64,000 nt of DNA from Stratiolaelaps scimitus (Eukaryota; Arthropoda; Arachnida; Mesostigmata; Laelapidae): NCBI GenBank assembly GCA_019614645.1, contig JABWDB010000001.1:27149501-27213500 (forward strand), given 5' to 3'. Position 1 is the first letter of the stretch, and each line of letters opens with the position of its first letter. Under the pieces are notes generated by a model. That model had not been told where the DNA came from and did no database searches. It worked only from the letters and a program-made list of their open reading frames with translations. Position numbers and translations under genes: made by a program. Below, piece by piece: positions 10,061 to 23,710 of the stretch.

Positions 10061-11150
10061 CAGGAGTTCAATTGACAAGAGAAATCCCAGTCCAAAAAGA
10101 TCAAATAGAAAGACCTAGAATCTCAAGATTCGTCAGATAAACAGACGAGCTTCTAGCAGGTGCTACTTTACGGTGAGGTTCAGGGGGAAGAGAGAGAAAT
10201 AATACATTGCTCGCTTGATGTAGAGCTTCCCAAGAGGCAGGGAACCGGACGAGAGGAGGGAGCTTGGCGACTGACCTCCCAAATCAAAAGCAAAAGCGGG
10301 TGGACCGCAATCAATGTTCGCTGTTGCGAACGCTAGGTTGCAGTAAAATATAATCGTGTCATCGAGTTCCATTGACACAATATTTATCGACTAGGCGACG
10401 TTAAGGCATTCCAGTTATGATATATGTGTCATTTTGCTTATGATAGTATTTGCTCATGCTCAAAGCACACGTAGCTTTCTGTGCACTGTTACACAAATAC
10501 ATAAGACAATATCATTTACACAAAGATATCACTTAAAGAAAGCTATCCTAACAGAACAATTAATGCAAATTCAGCAGATAATTTCTATACCTGGAAATCC
10601 ACGTTGACACATTCACCACAGCGTGAACCCAACAGGATATTGCAAATTATTATATTACAAGCCGCTGATGCCGCCGTCAGCTGATGTGATTAGGGTTTTC
10701 CCTTTTGGAAATGTGATTCGGTGGCCTATCTAGTTTCGCAGGCATATTGAGAGACCAGCGGCCGAACCACAAACCAGATCTGGGGGCTCTTTGATCGCAT
10801 CACGTAGTCACTCTATTTTTCTGATCTATGCCGCTCTTTACCCCTGTAGTGCCTCTTCAGTTTCGTAAGGTTTCGGCTACTCTAAGGGCGAAGGTCCGTC
10901 TCAACCTTCCGTTTCCAATATGAACGACGTCCTGTCTCAGGAAAACGTAGTAGCCTAGGATTCGCGTAAGTGGGCACACATGGACTTAGCTTGGCCTAAG
11001 CCGATATAGCCTAGATGAGCACACATACCTTCATACGTACATATATGTAGATATATAGACTGTTGTAGTTATCCATGCTCGGTACACAAGTACCACGGTT
11101 GTTTATCCTTCAGCTCGTCTCCAGTAGTAAATATTAACATGATGCACAGG

Positions 11151-11181
<31 letters not shown>

Positions 11182-14100
11182 GCAGTGATAACAACATATA
11201 ACGGGGTGTTCGCATTTGAGCCCAATAAACTTAGGCTAGATGTTTGTAGGCCATCTTTGCTAGCTAGGGCAGCACGGAAAAATCTGGCTGTGGTGATGCC
11301 AAATTATTCACACTTTTCGAGTCAGTCACTAAAATGATCCCTGATTATTTTATGAATGAAATAAGGGTACTCCTCCTCATAAGAAATTCGCTAATATAGT
11401 GTTGGTTATAGCCAGTATCACCTGCAGTAGGTGCTCCATACAGGCATCGCCTAGGGTGCGCCTATGAAGTGGGACCAAAGGTTCGAGTGGAAACGCTGAC
11501 TGCCTTCCGATCCATTTTGTAGACAAATACATTGCACAAGCAGAAAGCAAACCCCAAGCATAATAGGGTCCATACGTGTTCCAACGACTTCTCTATCAGC
11601 GTATATATAAATAATGGTGATGCACCGTCGCGGCACCTTTTTTTACACATAATCACAGGCCTCCTGGCATGGCGGTACCTGTGCTAAGCATGAGGGGCAA
11701 GATTAAGCATGAACCGAAACCGCCACTTGGGCGCGTTGGCTGAAACCGCTGAATAGAACGAACTAGTACGATTATGAGCGGTATTGCTATGGTCTATAGT
11801 TCGAACATATAAAAGAATCAGTTTAATTTTCTTAATTGTACTGCTTTAAGTGTGAGATCCAAATAAATCTTCTACTTGTTCCAAATAGTATTATGGCACT
11901 CATTGTTTGTGTTATACTCGATAGTTTAGGTATCGGAGGCTAGTAAGGGATCAACGGCTAACAAATCTGGAAGAACTCAGTTAATCACAGCTACAATATA
12001 CGATGGGCCTTAGCCAAGTACGTCCAACGACAATACGAAACGTATGTACAACTTCACTCCATACCCTCACCACGTGATATTGCCCATATGTATTATCACC
12101 ATGTATGCGTTTTAGCTGAATATAGAAATAGCGAAAAATCCTCCAAATTTCAGTTATGTGCTTAAAGTTCAGATTCGACGTCGCTGATCCAGACCTTGCG
12201 ATACGGCATACACGCAATAATACACGTGAAATTATGAAAGTGTATAATTAGGCGTTGATGTTATGTGTGCGATATGAGCCAGCACGAGCTGCTCCATAGC
12301 GGTAGTTCGGCCGAAAGGACAGCTTATGCACAGGGACTATTGCGCTGAACGATTACTAGTTCAACAAATGCATATTCCTGTGAATGCATCAACAATCTCA
12401 GTTTTCACAGCGTTAGCCCGCCTGATTAACTGTTTGTTATTTGAATCGCTTATTTAATTAAGTGACTTAGCAACCTGAAGCAGCGCGCATTCGTTTTTAT
12501 TTTGCTCCAGCGTCACCCTGAGGGAAGGGTTTATTTTAAAGCGGAGAATAATTGCGACAAATCCTCCAATCCTCAAATAGTTCTGTTGGAGTTTGCTCCC
12601 AGTTCGATGCGAAAGCCATGTTAGTTTGCCTCCTTCTCTGCTAACGAAATCCTCGGCGCATTGATTCTAAATATATAATTATTAGCTTTGTAATAAGTCG
12701 GCCAAATATGGGAACAGCTGAGACACAATGACAAGGACATCCAAGATAAAGCAAAAAACGGTGCACTAGAAATACTAGGGGAGCGCAGAGTGTGCCATTA
12801 CACTGGTACACTAATCTGCCGCTTGGATGTGCCCAATGGTTCATGTTATTTTGCAGTATAAGCCAATATATTTTGTCTGTGCCTATGTAAGGGGAACCTA
12901 TCTGTATAGTTGCGCGCAAAATCGACGGATATATTTGCAATATGATTTATATATATATATATATATATACGCGTAAGGAGCATATCGTCCGTTATGCTGT
13001 TTGAACTATATGCATTTCAATGCATCCGTGGAGCAATCACAGTAATTACAGTAAATAAATGTATGATAGGCGATATTTTATTATTTTTACAATGATTACT
13101 AATGTCTTCAATTTTTCTGCAAGTAAATAACTAAATCTTATTTCTCGTATTGCGATTCTTACTTTATACCGTTTCAGTGTACAATACCTACGATTCACTT
13201 AAGGGTAAACGTTCTTCACCAGCTGAGGGGCGTCCTCTAGCATTCGGTTTCAGTACGAGCCTTTTCCTTGAGCCAGTACTAGTCAAGTCGAAAATTGAGA
13301 CAAACAACTCTTCATTTCGTATCATCCGGGTCAGTCGTCCCAAATCTGCTGCTTCCATCCTTCCTATAACTGGGATTATGTCAGTCGAGCCTTGTCTGAC
13401 CCCGCATATATCGTTCTTCGCGAAGACTTTTTTTCGTTCTCTCGACCAAGCTGAGAGATGTCGAAATCTACTGCTAAAACTGTAGGTAGCTACAAGTGCT
13501 CATGAACCTAAGATACAAGTACATACTACACATACGAATAGAAGATACAAGTCGCGACCAACGGGCAAGCAAGAAGGTTATAGCGATAATCCGCCGCTGG
13601 ACGTTCCATTGAAATGCGATGCCACGAAGTGACGGCGATGAGGATGGCGAGAGCGTCCCACGAGCGTAACCTGAGAGTTACAGACGAGAAGAGGTTATCA
13701 TCCAAACAGACCCCCTTTGCTCTAGCATCGATCAATAACATTGTACATGCCCACCACCTGGTTTGCTACCGACGAGGGTATCCATTCTACTGAACAAGGT
13801 AGACGGAACAGATTATGTTTCCCTTGTACGGCATCGCTTATACTGCACAAGCTACAAATAAGCATTACTCTAACTTTACACGGTCGTTGATAAGGTGAGA
13901 CTCACAAGTAGGTCATTTTTGAACGATTTCTAAGCAGGCCGGACGTACGCCGTCCTCCAGGAACTTATATCTTCCTCTCCTACCTTCGAAAAAACCTCAC
14001 GTGGTCCCGGCCTTCTCATGGCCAATCTCCTCCAATGGATCCACCACAGGCTGAGCCGTAATTGTATAATACGTTAACCAAAGACATTTTATCGCGCAGA

Positions 14101-17100
14101 TTTGCACAATCATTATTATTAATACCTATCTTATATCTTCTACACATCTTCTATCTCTTCAAATCAGCTTAAAACAATCTATACCATGCGGTAAGATTTG
14201 CGCCTTCAACTCTTGGTAATTGAAAAAATATAGTATTAAAATAAAGGGCCCATATAGGGAGACGTTGATCAAGAGACATTGAAGTAAACTCGTGCGAATC
14301 GTCACGGTGATGATTTTAACCAATAACCATTGGGTTGTAGATGCTGTGGTGTTGTCAACTGAACCTCGTATGACTATGGTAATTACTTGAGTTATAGTTT
14401 TGTGTGTAAATGTGCCCCAAGGGACACAATAAATGAAATAACAATAAGTATTACTTTGCTGAACCGATCTTGGAGAGGACGACTCTCTAGCGAGCTCTAG
14501 ACAACTCATAGGGTGGAATGAGTTTTCGGGCAAAGCACCTAGCATTTCTCAGTCAATTCCTAAATATTATCGGTTCATCCCGTTCCTGATATTATCTAGT
14601 GACTCACCACTGTCGAATCTCCCGGTTGCTCTCCATGAATATTTTTCTTACGGTATTATTCTAGAGGATGCTACTGTAAGAGAACTTTCAAGGATTTTTC
14701 CAAAGTGGACGCCCTACCTGGCCTCCGCCGCGTAAAGGATCGGTTTTGGATAAAAGTTTGTTATTTATTTATTCAAAATTACGTTTTATCGGCGGAATTG
14801 CAGCTGTACTTAAATTCTTGTGACATGGACATACGGATATTAGTATGATTATATTTAGGGGCTAGCAACTGTCTTAGACGAGCTCTTGGCTTGAAAAGAG
14901 AAACAATGTCTAAGAGTGGCAAGCCATGTTCTAGATCATCAACTAAATTAGGAACATACAATCATACATGTAAAAAATTAATACTTACGAATACTGGAGC
15001 AAAACTACCCATCTATCATTCTCAAGACGTTCCCAGATTTCGCGTTTATGGGCCATCAAGTGACGAAGTTCATATAAAATATAAAACACACCGCTTTCGA
15101 CGTGACTCATCTGCTGCCATCTGGGAAACGAGCAAGCATACTTGAATTTTTGTATATTTTAGCATTTTCTCGAAAACTGACGGTGGGGAGAGCGGTGATG
15201 TATAGACGCTCGTAGAGATGACCAAAAAAACCTCAGCGGCATTTTAGCTGTATCGAGCAATGTAAAACATTTAGTTGGTAGAAGGTTCATTCATTGTTGC
15301 TGGGGACTATTATATATATATATATACTGCTATGTGAACATGTGTTTACAAAAAAATAAAAAAAAACAAATTCAAACGAAGGTTACATTATTCGAAACCG
15401 TCAACTTTTGGCTAGTCTTCCCTAGGATTACTCAAAACACCGAGTATCTATATGTCGTCCTAATACCATTCAAATTGGACCCTTATTAATTCATACGAGA
15501 TCTCGGCTTTGTCTCTATCGCTCTGCAGTGCCGCACATAATAACAGACACAAATAAAACACCTCTATAATAGCTTCTCCCAGTTGCTGGGTTTGCTGTTT
15601 TCGAGAAGTTTCTAATCTCTGCGTTCATCGTCGAAAGAGCGCGCACCGCTCACAGGCGCCCGCTGGCTGCCGTATTGGTTCTCACGATCGCAGCTAATTT
15701 CCGGCGTTTCGCCCATCTTCACTCGAGGCTTTGCCGCTTGAGAAGAGGAATGAGTTCTTCTTCATCTTCTTTGTTGGCATTTCGCTTGAACGGAAGTTCG
15801 CTTAAACTTTGGTCGACCGCTGCAGATACATCGATTCGTGTTATGTTCATGTTCTGTAATAATAATAATTCATTCGTGGTAATCTCAGTTCAGCTGTTGA
15901 ACGGCAGAAGTCGACGACAGGCAAGCCGCCGATTTTAACGTTGGATCAACGAAGCAACTCAAGGTTGCGAGACATTCGCTGTGTGAATCACAAATTAAAT
16001 GACTGATGTCTGCGAACGAGAAAGAGAAGACCACACTCGTTATTTCGTTATTTTTTCTAACCATTGGTTGGCTAGCCGCAGGGGTGATTAATTTTTGGGG
16101 TGTCCTGACGGCACGTGGCGTTCTCATTCCGAGCGATACAGTGGAACAACTTTGTTGGCTGGAGTAAACCTGCAGTCCTCAGCCGAGGGAACAGATCTAC
16201 TTTTGTGGCTCAAACATTGAATACTGCTAGCGAATAGCGCCGTCGTCTAGGATATTTTCGCTTAATATTTCCTACAAATCTCATCCTTTGCTATATGCTC
16301 GCCTCGGTCTGCAATAGTATATACGGTGAAATCGGATTACATATGTAGACATATTGTTTTTTTCAAATGGAAGTTAGTTCCTGCTTAACTTCGAAATAAT
16401 TAGATAGGAGGGGCTTGGCCATCGTGGGCATATATAGAGACTGTGGTATCTTGACGGAATTCCAGTTGTCACAGCGTTTAAGTTCCTATAAAAATAGGAA
16501 TATTATTTTTTTAAAAATGAATTGTGTGGTGCAGTACATATACAAACACACAGACAGAAATTGCGGTAAGAATCGAGTGAGGGTCACAACGCCTCACGAG
16601 TCATGTGCGTTTGAGGACTGACTAATTGCGTGATCTAATCAGCCTGTTCCCATGCTTGGGTTGCTGGCCAAGGAAGTTGACATAGATATTTTGTAGCATG
16701 GTATCCATCTATGTATCTTTCACAGACAGGCAACATTGTAGGATAGCCGAACGAACACAAGAGGAGGTGAGTTCATAGTAGCAGGTGGAGGCATAGTTAC
16801 AACATGTTGATTTAATCGATTCGCTTTTATCCATGCATCGCCGCTCATGTACCAGCCTTTAGAAATACGGGATTGATCGCGGAGCATTGGCTTCCCTAAG
16901 TGGCGAACGCATTGTTGTAGGGAGGCGTTGCAATAAGGTCGAAGCGTCTCTTGAGCCCTCCCATGAATAGGAGGGTGTCGGCGAGGAGATATACGAGCCT
17001 GGCTCAAGCCGTACTATGGATGGCCAGGACTCGCTTAATGGTAGGATGCCTTCAAGCGATCGAAGAGCTTAACGTCTCTCCGCTCTGCGCCCCCTCCCCC

Positions 17101-20100
17101 CGATATATCATACAATGAATATCACATTGCACAAAGTGTTCCACATCACAATACCGTGATTAGTGGTGGCGATCACAGTTTTCACATGATTATTTACATG
17201 GGAATATTCCGCATTTACATCCTCTTCACGTGTGTTGTTATCGTCCTCAAAAATTGCTTCACTGAGACGAGTGATTGAATTTCACGAGGGAAGCAACTCC
17301 GGCTTAACACGCAGCCGTATTTCTCACTTTCACTCCGTGATATAATGCATACCCTTATCCCTGGGACAATGATGCCATATATTAATGTTTGAAATATTTC
17401 CCGATAGTGGCCACGTGACGAGGCGCACTTTATTCCGAGGCAAGTTCTCAATTCTATGCGAGACTGCACGCCTACACAAGCCTGAAGCAAAGCCATCTTA
17501 CAACGTGGTAGTGGTGAATAGGTCAGTGAGTTTATACCCCGGTCGTTGTGAGAACTGCAATGGTTGTAAAGGCTGTTTTACTAAGCCGTTGTCTCCCTTC
17601 ATTCGTTTTATTGCGCTTGTGTGCTGCTATTGATGCAGTTGTTTGGTGGAGACGTGGGTCAGTCTAACGACTTCCTGATTAATCAGTAGCAGCGCCAGCG
17701 ATATCGATTCGTTCACGCGCAAATGACTTTGTACGGGTTTGGCCGGTGTCTGTCGTGGGTGTGCTGAATTGCTACGGAAGACACAACTTCTCTCGCTCTT
17801 GGTGAGCATTCATTTTCCACACGGCAACGTTTGCAGACGTGACTGACACCGAGGAGTTCGGTATCAATCAGAATTCGCAAAACATTGGATTTGTTGGATT
17901 TTTTGTCATGTATTTATGAGGTTATATTTATGGATTGCAACGTCATATAGCTCTTCGAGAGGAAGCGTTCATTGAATGTTCGAAAGCAATACTAAATACT
18001 ACAGCAATTAGTTCCACGGTTAATTTTACGAACCCGCGAGGCAATACCTATATTGTATATGTGGCTGAGACAATAGCGAAATTTCAGCTGACTATAAGAG
18101 TCACCTCGTCAATAGATTCAACCTAAAGCCTACAAACAAGATTTGAAGAGCAGGGTTCGAACATTTTGAAAACGTCGTTTATATGGTTGATTGATTCTTA
18201 ATCGACAAAAAACTATTGGCGCAAATAGTTAATTAGGGATCATCAAGTGAGACTAATGGTCTGAGTGATTCGCTGAGCGTTTCGGATCTTCTGATATTAA
18301 GGGACGCTATTGGCTAAAACCCTAGGCGGAATCCTAAGAGAAAATAAATGGAGGTATCACTTCCATGCAATAAATTTGTTTCGCGTCGACCTCCAACTGA
18401 GCTTCAATGTATGATACCTCTTTTTTGCGGCACAAGTAGAGCAAAACACACAAAAGAGCAGAATTGCTAGCCATATTAGTCACGCAGGCAGGACTCATGT
18501 TAGCAGCATCATACTTGAGCAACCTCGTCACAAAGTTGATGGAAAAGACAGTTTGGATGGAGAGCAGGAAGAACCTGTTTGAAACTGCTGGAGAGATCAA
18601 CGTTTTGACGATCGAACGTGCGCGCTTGGGTTTCCTTGAGTCTAGGGGTAGTAGACTATATAAATACATGCCACGTAGACTTAGATGTCGCTCCTGGGTG
18701 CACTCATCCCAATCGTCTGACTAGCGTGTACGTGTATAAGTCTACGACACCGTACTCGATGATGTGGTCACGTGCCCGCCATATGATCTACATTCTAAGT
18801 GACACTTCGGACGCAAACACCGCTTTGCCTCCATCTATCCACCCACCTAAATAGACAACGTTGCCGTCCAGCTGAGCGATACTACGATGCGCTTACTTGA
18901 TACGCCGTTGGCTAGAAAAAGCGTGGGTCCGGATGAAGCAGATTCGAAGTAATCCGTTATATGAACCTGCCGAACGGAATAGGAGATGTTAGCATTATGA
19001 CAGTTTGTCACCACTAGCTGGGCATGCATGACGATCCGATCTTTGCAACGTGGCGGGGGACTCATTTCCTCGCCCAACCCATTTAGTACTTTTGCACCCG
19101 AAACGGCAATGATTGTGTATTCGGCTTTTAATAACAAACTAAAACAACTTCGTAAAGTCGTTTCGAGACCTCGTGCGTGCAAACATCATGTAGGATAACG
19201 TGGTACGGTACAGTAATGTATAACAAGACGCAACTGTCGAAAATGTTGTGTGCAAAAATAAATGATTTCTAAATTAAGGAAGTCGCACGATGAAGACGCC
19301 AACATGTCAAAGTGTTTTCATAGATGACAAGGTCTTTCATTCGAGATTCGACGAGGGCGTTGCGATGAACGAAGAAACCCCACAGATCAGCTGCATCAGC
19401 CTCATACTCAAAATCAAATCTCATAACACTATCAAATACAATAGTTATTCTCAACGATACACTGAAGTTTGGACGTTAGCGTCGGAGACGAAACGAGTCA
19501 GGTAGCTCGTTTGGTGCCATTTGTCAACGGCCTATAGCTGGCTGGCTGGCAAGCAGTTCGGTAGTACCTCTGCGCTGCTGGGGGCTACGGCAAGCTTGGG
19601 AAATCTCTCAAGTTGGGCTGTTTGGCTCTTGAAAGCTGAAGCTGCCGTACGTCGATCCTTTACCACAACCCCCTCACCCCCCATTAGAGACTGATTAACC
19701 GTTGCAGACTGCAAAATTCACTTCTGGCGTAGACGCTTCTCCTCAAAAAGGTCGTAATCGATTCGTCGCCATCGATTTTTGATCCATTTCTTCGAAACCA
19801 CTGTGACGGTTCCATTCAACACCTCCTATCGGTTACTGCACTCGGTTATGCAGTAAGCCATTTTGCCTGCGCTCATTTCTTTCTCGAAAGGGCACTGCAG
19901 ACACGGTCGGGAAATCCCAAATGGCTGCTATAACAGAAAAAACCGTTCTCACTTGGAATAAACGCCGTTTTATGAGTTTCCGGAAGGCTGCAGCTAGACT
20001 GCGATTTGTGACGATGCCGTTACTGCTGCACGCAAACACTCTCACAATTGATTTTTATGAATAATGTCTTCAAGTCCTTCTAAATGGTGGACGTTAAGAT

Positions 20101-20758
20101 GCGCGATAATTTGATATTGTATAAACATTGTATAAAAAAACGTAGCTTAAGGTACGGTTAGTTAGTTAGCAGTGCACCGTAAAATCATTTCCTTCTTGAG
20201 GAATCATACACAGGTACATGACTTGCATATCACAGAAGTCTTTTATACTAGCATCAATGTAAAGGCGATTTAATTTCTATTTTTGTCTTGCAGATAGGTG
20301 CCTCGTGTTGGATCACGAATGTAGAAGCATTGTCGACTCCAAATCAGATATAAAAAAAACTAATTTATTTCCTGCCCCCGTTCACCTGTTGCCCTATTTC
20401 TACCGTTGGTAAATTGGAATTCAACTCACAGCTCTGGAACTGTTCCATCGGCTGCATTGATTAGGGCCAGTTTTATCCTTCGGAAAGGCCAGTCTTTTCC
20501 CTCTGACTCTTTCTCTCTCTCTCTCTCAACAGGATTCATTTGTTCTAGAGGCAATCTTGCCTCGCTCTTATTCAATGTTCCTGTTGGGGGTGCCATTGCA
20601 CAAGATAGAGAGTGCATTTTTATGTTATTCTCTTTGCTCGCATCTTATCGAAATGAACCGCTTTATAATATCTGTCTAAGCGGAATAGTGTGGAAACTAC
20701 AGACTAAAAGTAACTGTCATTGCTATGCTCTCTAGCAATATCATTAACAGAATTGATG
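10061..20758. other. Long tract without a recognised gene
   Basis: About 10.7 kb with many short open frames, none with a recognisable domain. It holds (TA)n arrays near 11151-11177, 12948-12969 and 15308-15326 and a (CT)n run near 20511-20527. The longest frames (13150-13485 plus, 14159-14545 minus) show no family signal. It is probably intergenic or intronic. Confidence 0.5.
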
Positions 20759-20773
20759 TAGCAATCATTTGGC
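20759..20773 (+). repeat. Left target-site duplication of a SINE insertion
   Basis: The 15-mer tagcaatcatttggc recurs exactly at 20871-20885, bracketing a 97-bp insertion that contains the SINE 3' module. Confidence 0.85.
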
Positions 20774-20870
20774 ATTTAGATGGGGTCCGTCTTGTGAAGC
20801 CATGAGAAATCGGTACCGTGGAAGTTAAATGTTGGCTGAGAGTTAGCCCGAAAAAGTTTAGTTTCGGTTT
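20774..20870 (+). mobile_element. 5'-truncated SINE copy (3' structured module)
   Basis: A 97-bp insertion between 15-bp direct repeats. It carries CCGTGGAAGTTAAATGTTGG, shared with 40040-40059 and, reversed, with 34200-34217. Two hairpins follow: GGCTGA/TTAGCC with loop GAG, then CCGAAA/TTTCGG. The insertion ends in tttcggttt at the right duplication, so this copy fixes the true 3' end of the family. The tRNA-like head is missing. Confidence 0.8.
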
Positions 20871-20885
20871 TAGCAATCATTTGGC
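20871..20885 (+). repeat. Right target-site duplication of a SINE insertion
   Basis: Exact copy of 20759-20773. Confidence 0.85.
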
Positions 20886-22150
20886 GTGTACGAAAATTAT
20901 TATTATATTATGCAGACTCCCTGTCATCACGCAAATCGGACAGAACACCTTAAGGATCGAGGCTGTTTATGGCAAAGTGGTTCTGGAGTATACTTCACTT
21001 TATGGTACAATGACAAAACCAGCAGCACATTAGCCCCAAATAAGGGCAAATTGAGCTCTATGTTAGAGAAAACGCTGCGCGATAGTTGAGAACAACCGTT
21101 GGCATAGTGGAAGAAGTTATATAAGTGTATTCCCCAAAGTCTCGTCAAACCTTTAGTGTAACGGTGACTCATAACTGTTTAATAATTTTCGAGAACATAG
21201 CAATTGCAGACACCTATATTTTTGTCACGTATAGCCTCCAAGGTAAAGTTCTAATATTATGAGTGTGTGAGGCTAAGTGGTTAATTCGGATTTATTGCAA
21301 ACATAATATGATACAGCGAACATATGGTAAAAATATGGTACAGCTTGTCCATAAGGTACGTAATCCCATGCGAGATTTAGTAAAAAGATTGACGACTTCG
21401 ACGTCCTGACGCACTCCGGAATAACCGTTATCTGTCTCTATTCTATTTTAATATATACGTTGCTCTATAAATATAAAATACATTCATAGAAAACTTAACG
21501 AAAATATGCAAGAAAGCTAACTCGATCCAAGGAAGTTAACCCGGCCAAATAGAGCACTTTTTGAGCACATTTTTAATGAAATTGCAGAAAAGCAGATAAA
21601 GTATAACTATGCCTGTCGTTTTCGATCCGGACCAATCAATTACATTGTTTTGCCATCCTCTGTGGCCAAACCTGCAGCTCCGGGAGCAATATTTGTTGCA
21701 AGCTAGCGTTTGATCGTTCGAATTACAAAATTTCGACAAGTTTCACCAAGATTTGGGGAAATTCAAGTCTGAATGAATGGACAAGCATTCGGGTTGTGCT
21801 AGCTTATTTGATATGTTCGCCTCTTCAATCTCGTATATGTACGATATTTTCAAAAAAGGCACTCCTGCATGCGCAACTCCAACACGCGATACGCTCCGAT
21901 CCGCTCCTAGCTATCAGGGAGTCTCATGCATAGATTATGGAGTGCATCAGGCATGTGATATCATAGAAGCCTGATTAGATCAAAGCCAGAGTAATATGTG
22001 CAAACTTACATCCTTATCATATAAAATAATGGGCGTTTCCCACGTGTTTAATACGTGCACGCTAATACCCTCCAGGTTCATTCGCATAATATGCAAATCT
22101 GACCCTGCAGGGGCTAACGTGGACACCGGGTGTCCATTGCCTTCTGAAGA
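20886..22150. other. No gene recognised
   Basis: AT-rich sequence with short frames only. Confidence 0.5.
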
Positions 22151-22159
22151 GGAGCGATA

Positions 22160-22309
22160 AGTCTGTTGGGTTGAGTTTATTGGGAAATCCGACTTCCTGG
22201 AATGGCTTGCAATGTCAAGAAAGCTAAAGGAGGAGAAAGTGGAGTCCGCTTTCCATCTTAAAATATGGAGCCATTCAAGACTGTTGAAGACCCAAGATCA
22301 TTTTAAGGG
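22160..22309 (+). other. Coding-like block ending at a good splice donor, unassigned
   Basis: One frame reads VEFIGKSDFLEWLAMSRKL and continues with KEEKVESAFHLKIWSHSR for about 48 codons, a composition typical of soluble protein. It runs into ttttaaGGGTATGT, a good 5' splice site (GTATGT at 22310). The 5' limit is unclear: the frame has a TAA just upstream and no strong acceptor. No family is recognised. Confidence 0.18.
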
Positions 22310-23679
22310 TATGTAACCTACCGTGCGTTTTTATACTCCAACGGAGACGTACATATACACCTAAAGTGTGGAGTATTTCTTAAAGGGACTGTCTGGGGAC
22401 TATCCAAAAAAATTATATTCAACTACGATGGGTCCGATACCATTGGGAATCTCTATAGCACGTACGTGATGAACCTAAGACAGGCAACTGAGAATAGCTA
22501 CTACATATATATATATATTCAGAATAATTATCGAATCTGTTTTATCTGTTTATTTATCTCATAAATGGTGAGGTGTAGGGAGAATTATATAGGTTGAATT
22601 GGCCGGTAACTTCAAATTCAATTTCTTGGAGTAGTGACTGATGATGTCAAGTTGGTTCGGTCCAAGTGCATTCGTTCTTTCTCAGCACTGACTTCTATGA
22701 GAGGAGATGTGAAATCTATTTCATTTCATTGGTCACTTAATCCCAAACAAATTATGTTTACCCCATCGTACCTAAGGTCGACATTATTTACTATATTTGA
22801 GGTATATTTAAGTTGACTTTTGATCACGATTTTACTTAAACATACTTTGTCCTCACAACGGTTTATAAAGTATCACGTGATAGATCAAACTACAGTGCCC
22901 CTATCTATTATATGACTAGGCAGTGGCAAGATCGTAGTTAGAGTGCATGGACACGACAAGGAATAGTTGTACGAGAATGGGGTCACTTGGGTCAAGGCAA
23001 GTAAATCAGTGCCAAGGAGGAAGACAACTAATAGTCGAGGCCTTAGATATTCGATAAGTTGCAGCTTCCTTGACGCATTGAGGAAGAGTGTTCCAGATTA
23101 TGGGCACTTGGCAATTTGGGCTTTGTGTAAATGTTTCATTATTATCTCGAAGTGGATTCATTGCTTTCTAGTCTTCGTTACGGCTGCACTCGATTGCTTA
23201 TCCTGCCGTAAATGAGAAGCCATATGTACAGCGAATTATGCGGCACTTGTGTCTCTCTGTAGTCTCGTTTTGGTAATAATTATTTATCATATCATACTAT
23301 CTTCCATCGAAATCTATCAAAGTTACTAACAAAGCCACATTATTTACTCAAACATACAGTAATTAGGAATTATTTCTGGGCATTATGGGCGGTATGGGGG
23401 GGGATTAGCTGGGACCGGGGCGGAGACCGACATTGTCAATAAAAGTTACTTATTATCTCACTGCTTGACCATGATTTATGCATTTGACATTTGGTTTTGT
23501 TCACCACCAGCTGCGCAGTGGATCTGCCGACTGACTATGTCATAGAAGGTTTTATTTATTATTTAATTCCTTATCAGTTTGTCCTACAATGTCTATTATG
23601 TCTTATTATGTGCAGTCCTCATTGCGAACCTAACGAAGTGAATCGCTACATCCACGACAGGCAAGGTCGTGAATGTGCA

Positions 23680-23710
23680 AGCGGATTATTATCCACGATA
23701 ATAATCCGCT
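23680..23710. repeat. Perfect 13-bp hairpin
   Basis: The arm agcggattattat (23680-23692) is followed by the loop ccacg and the exact reverse complement at 23698-23710. A smaller hairpin with arms cacgac and gtcgtg lies immediately upstream at 23653-23671. No coding frame or transposon end explains them. Confidence 0.8.
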
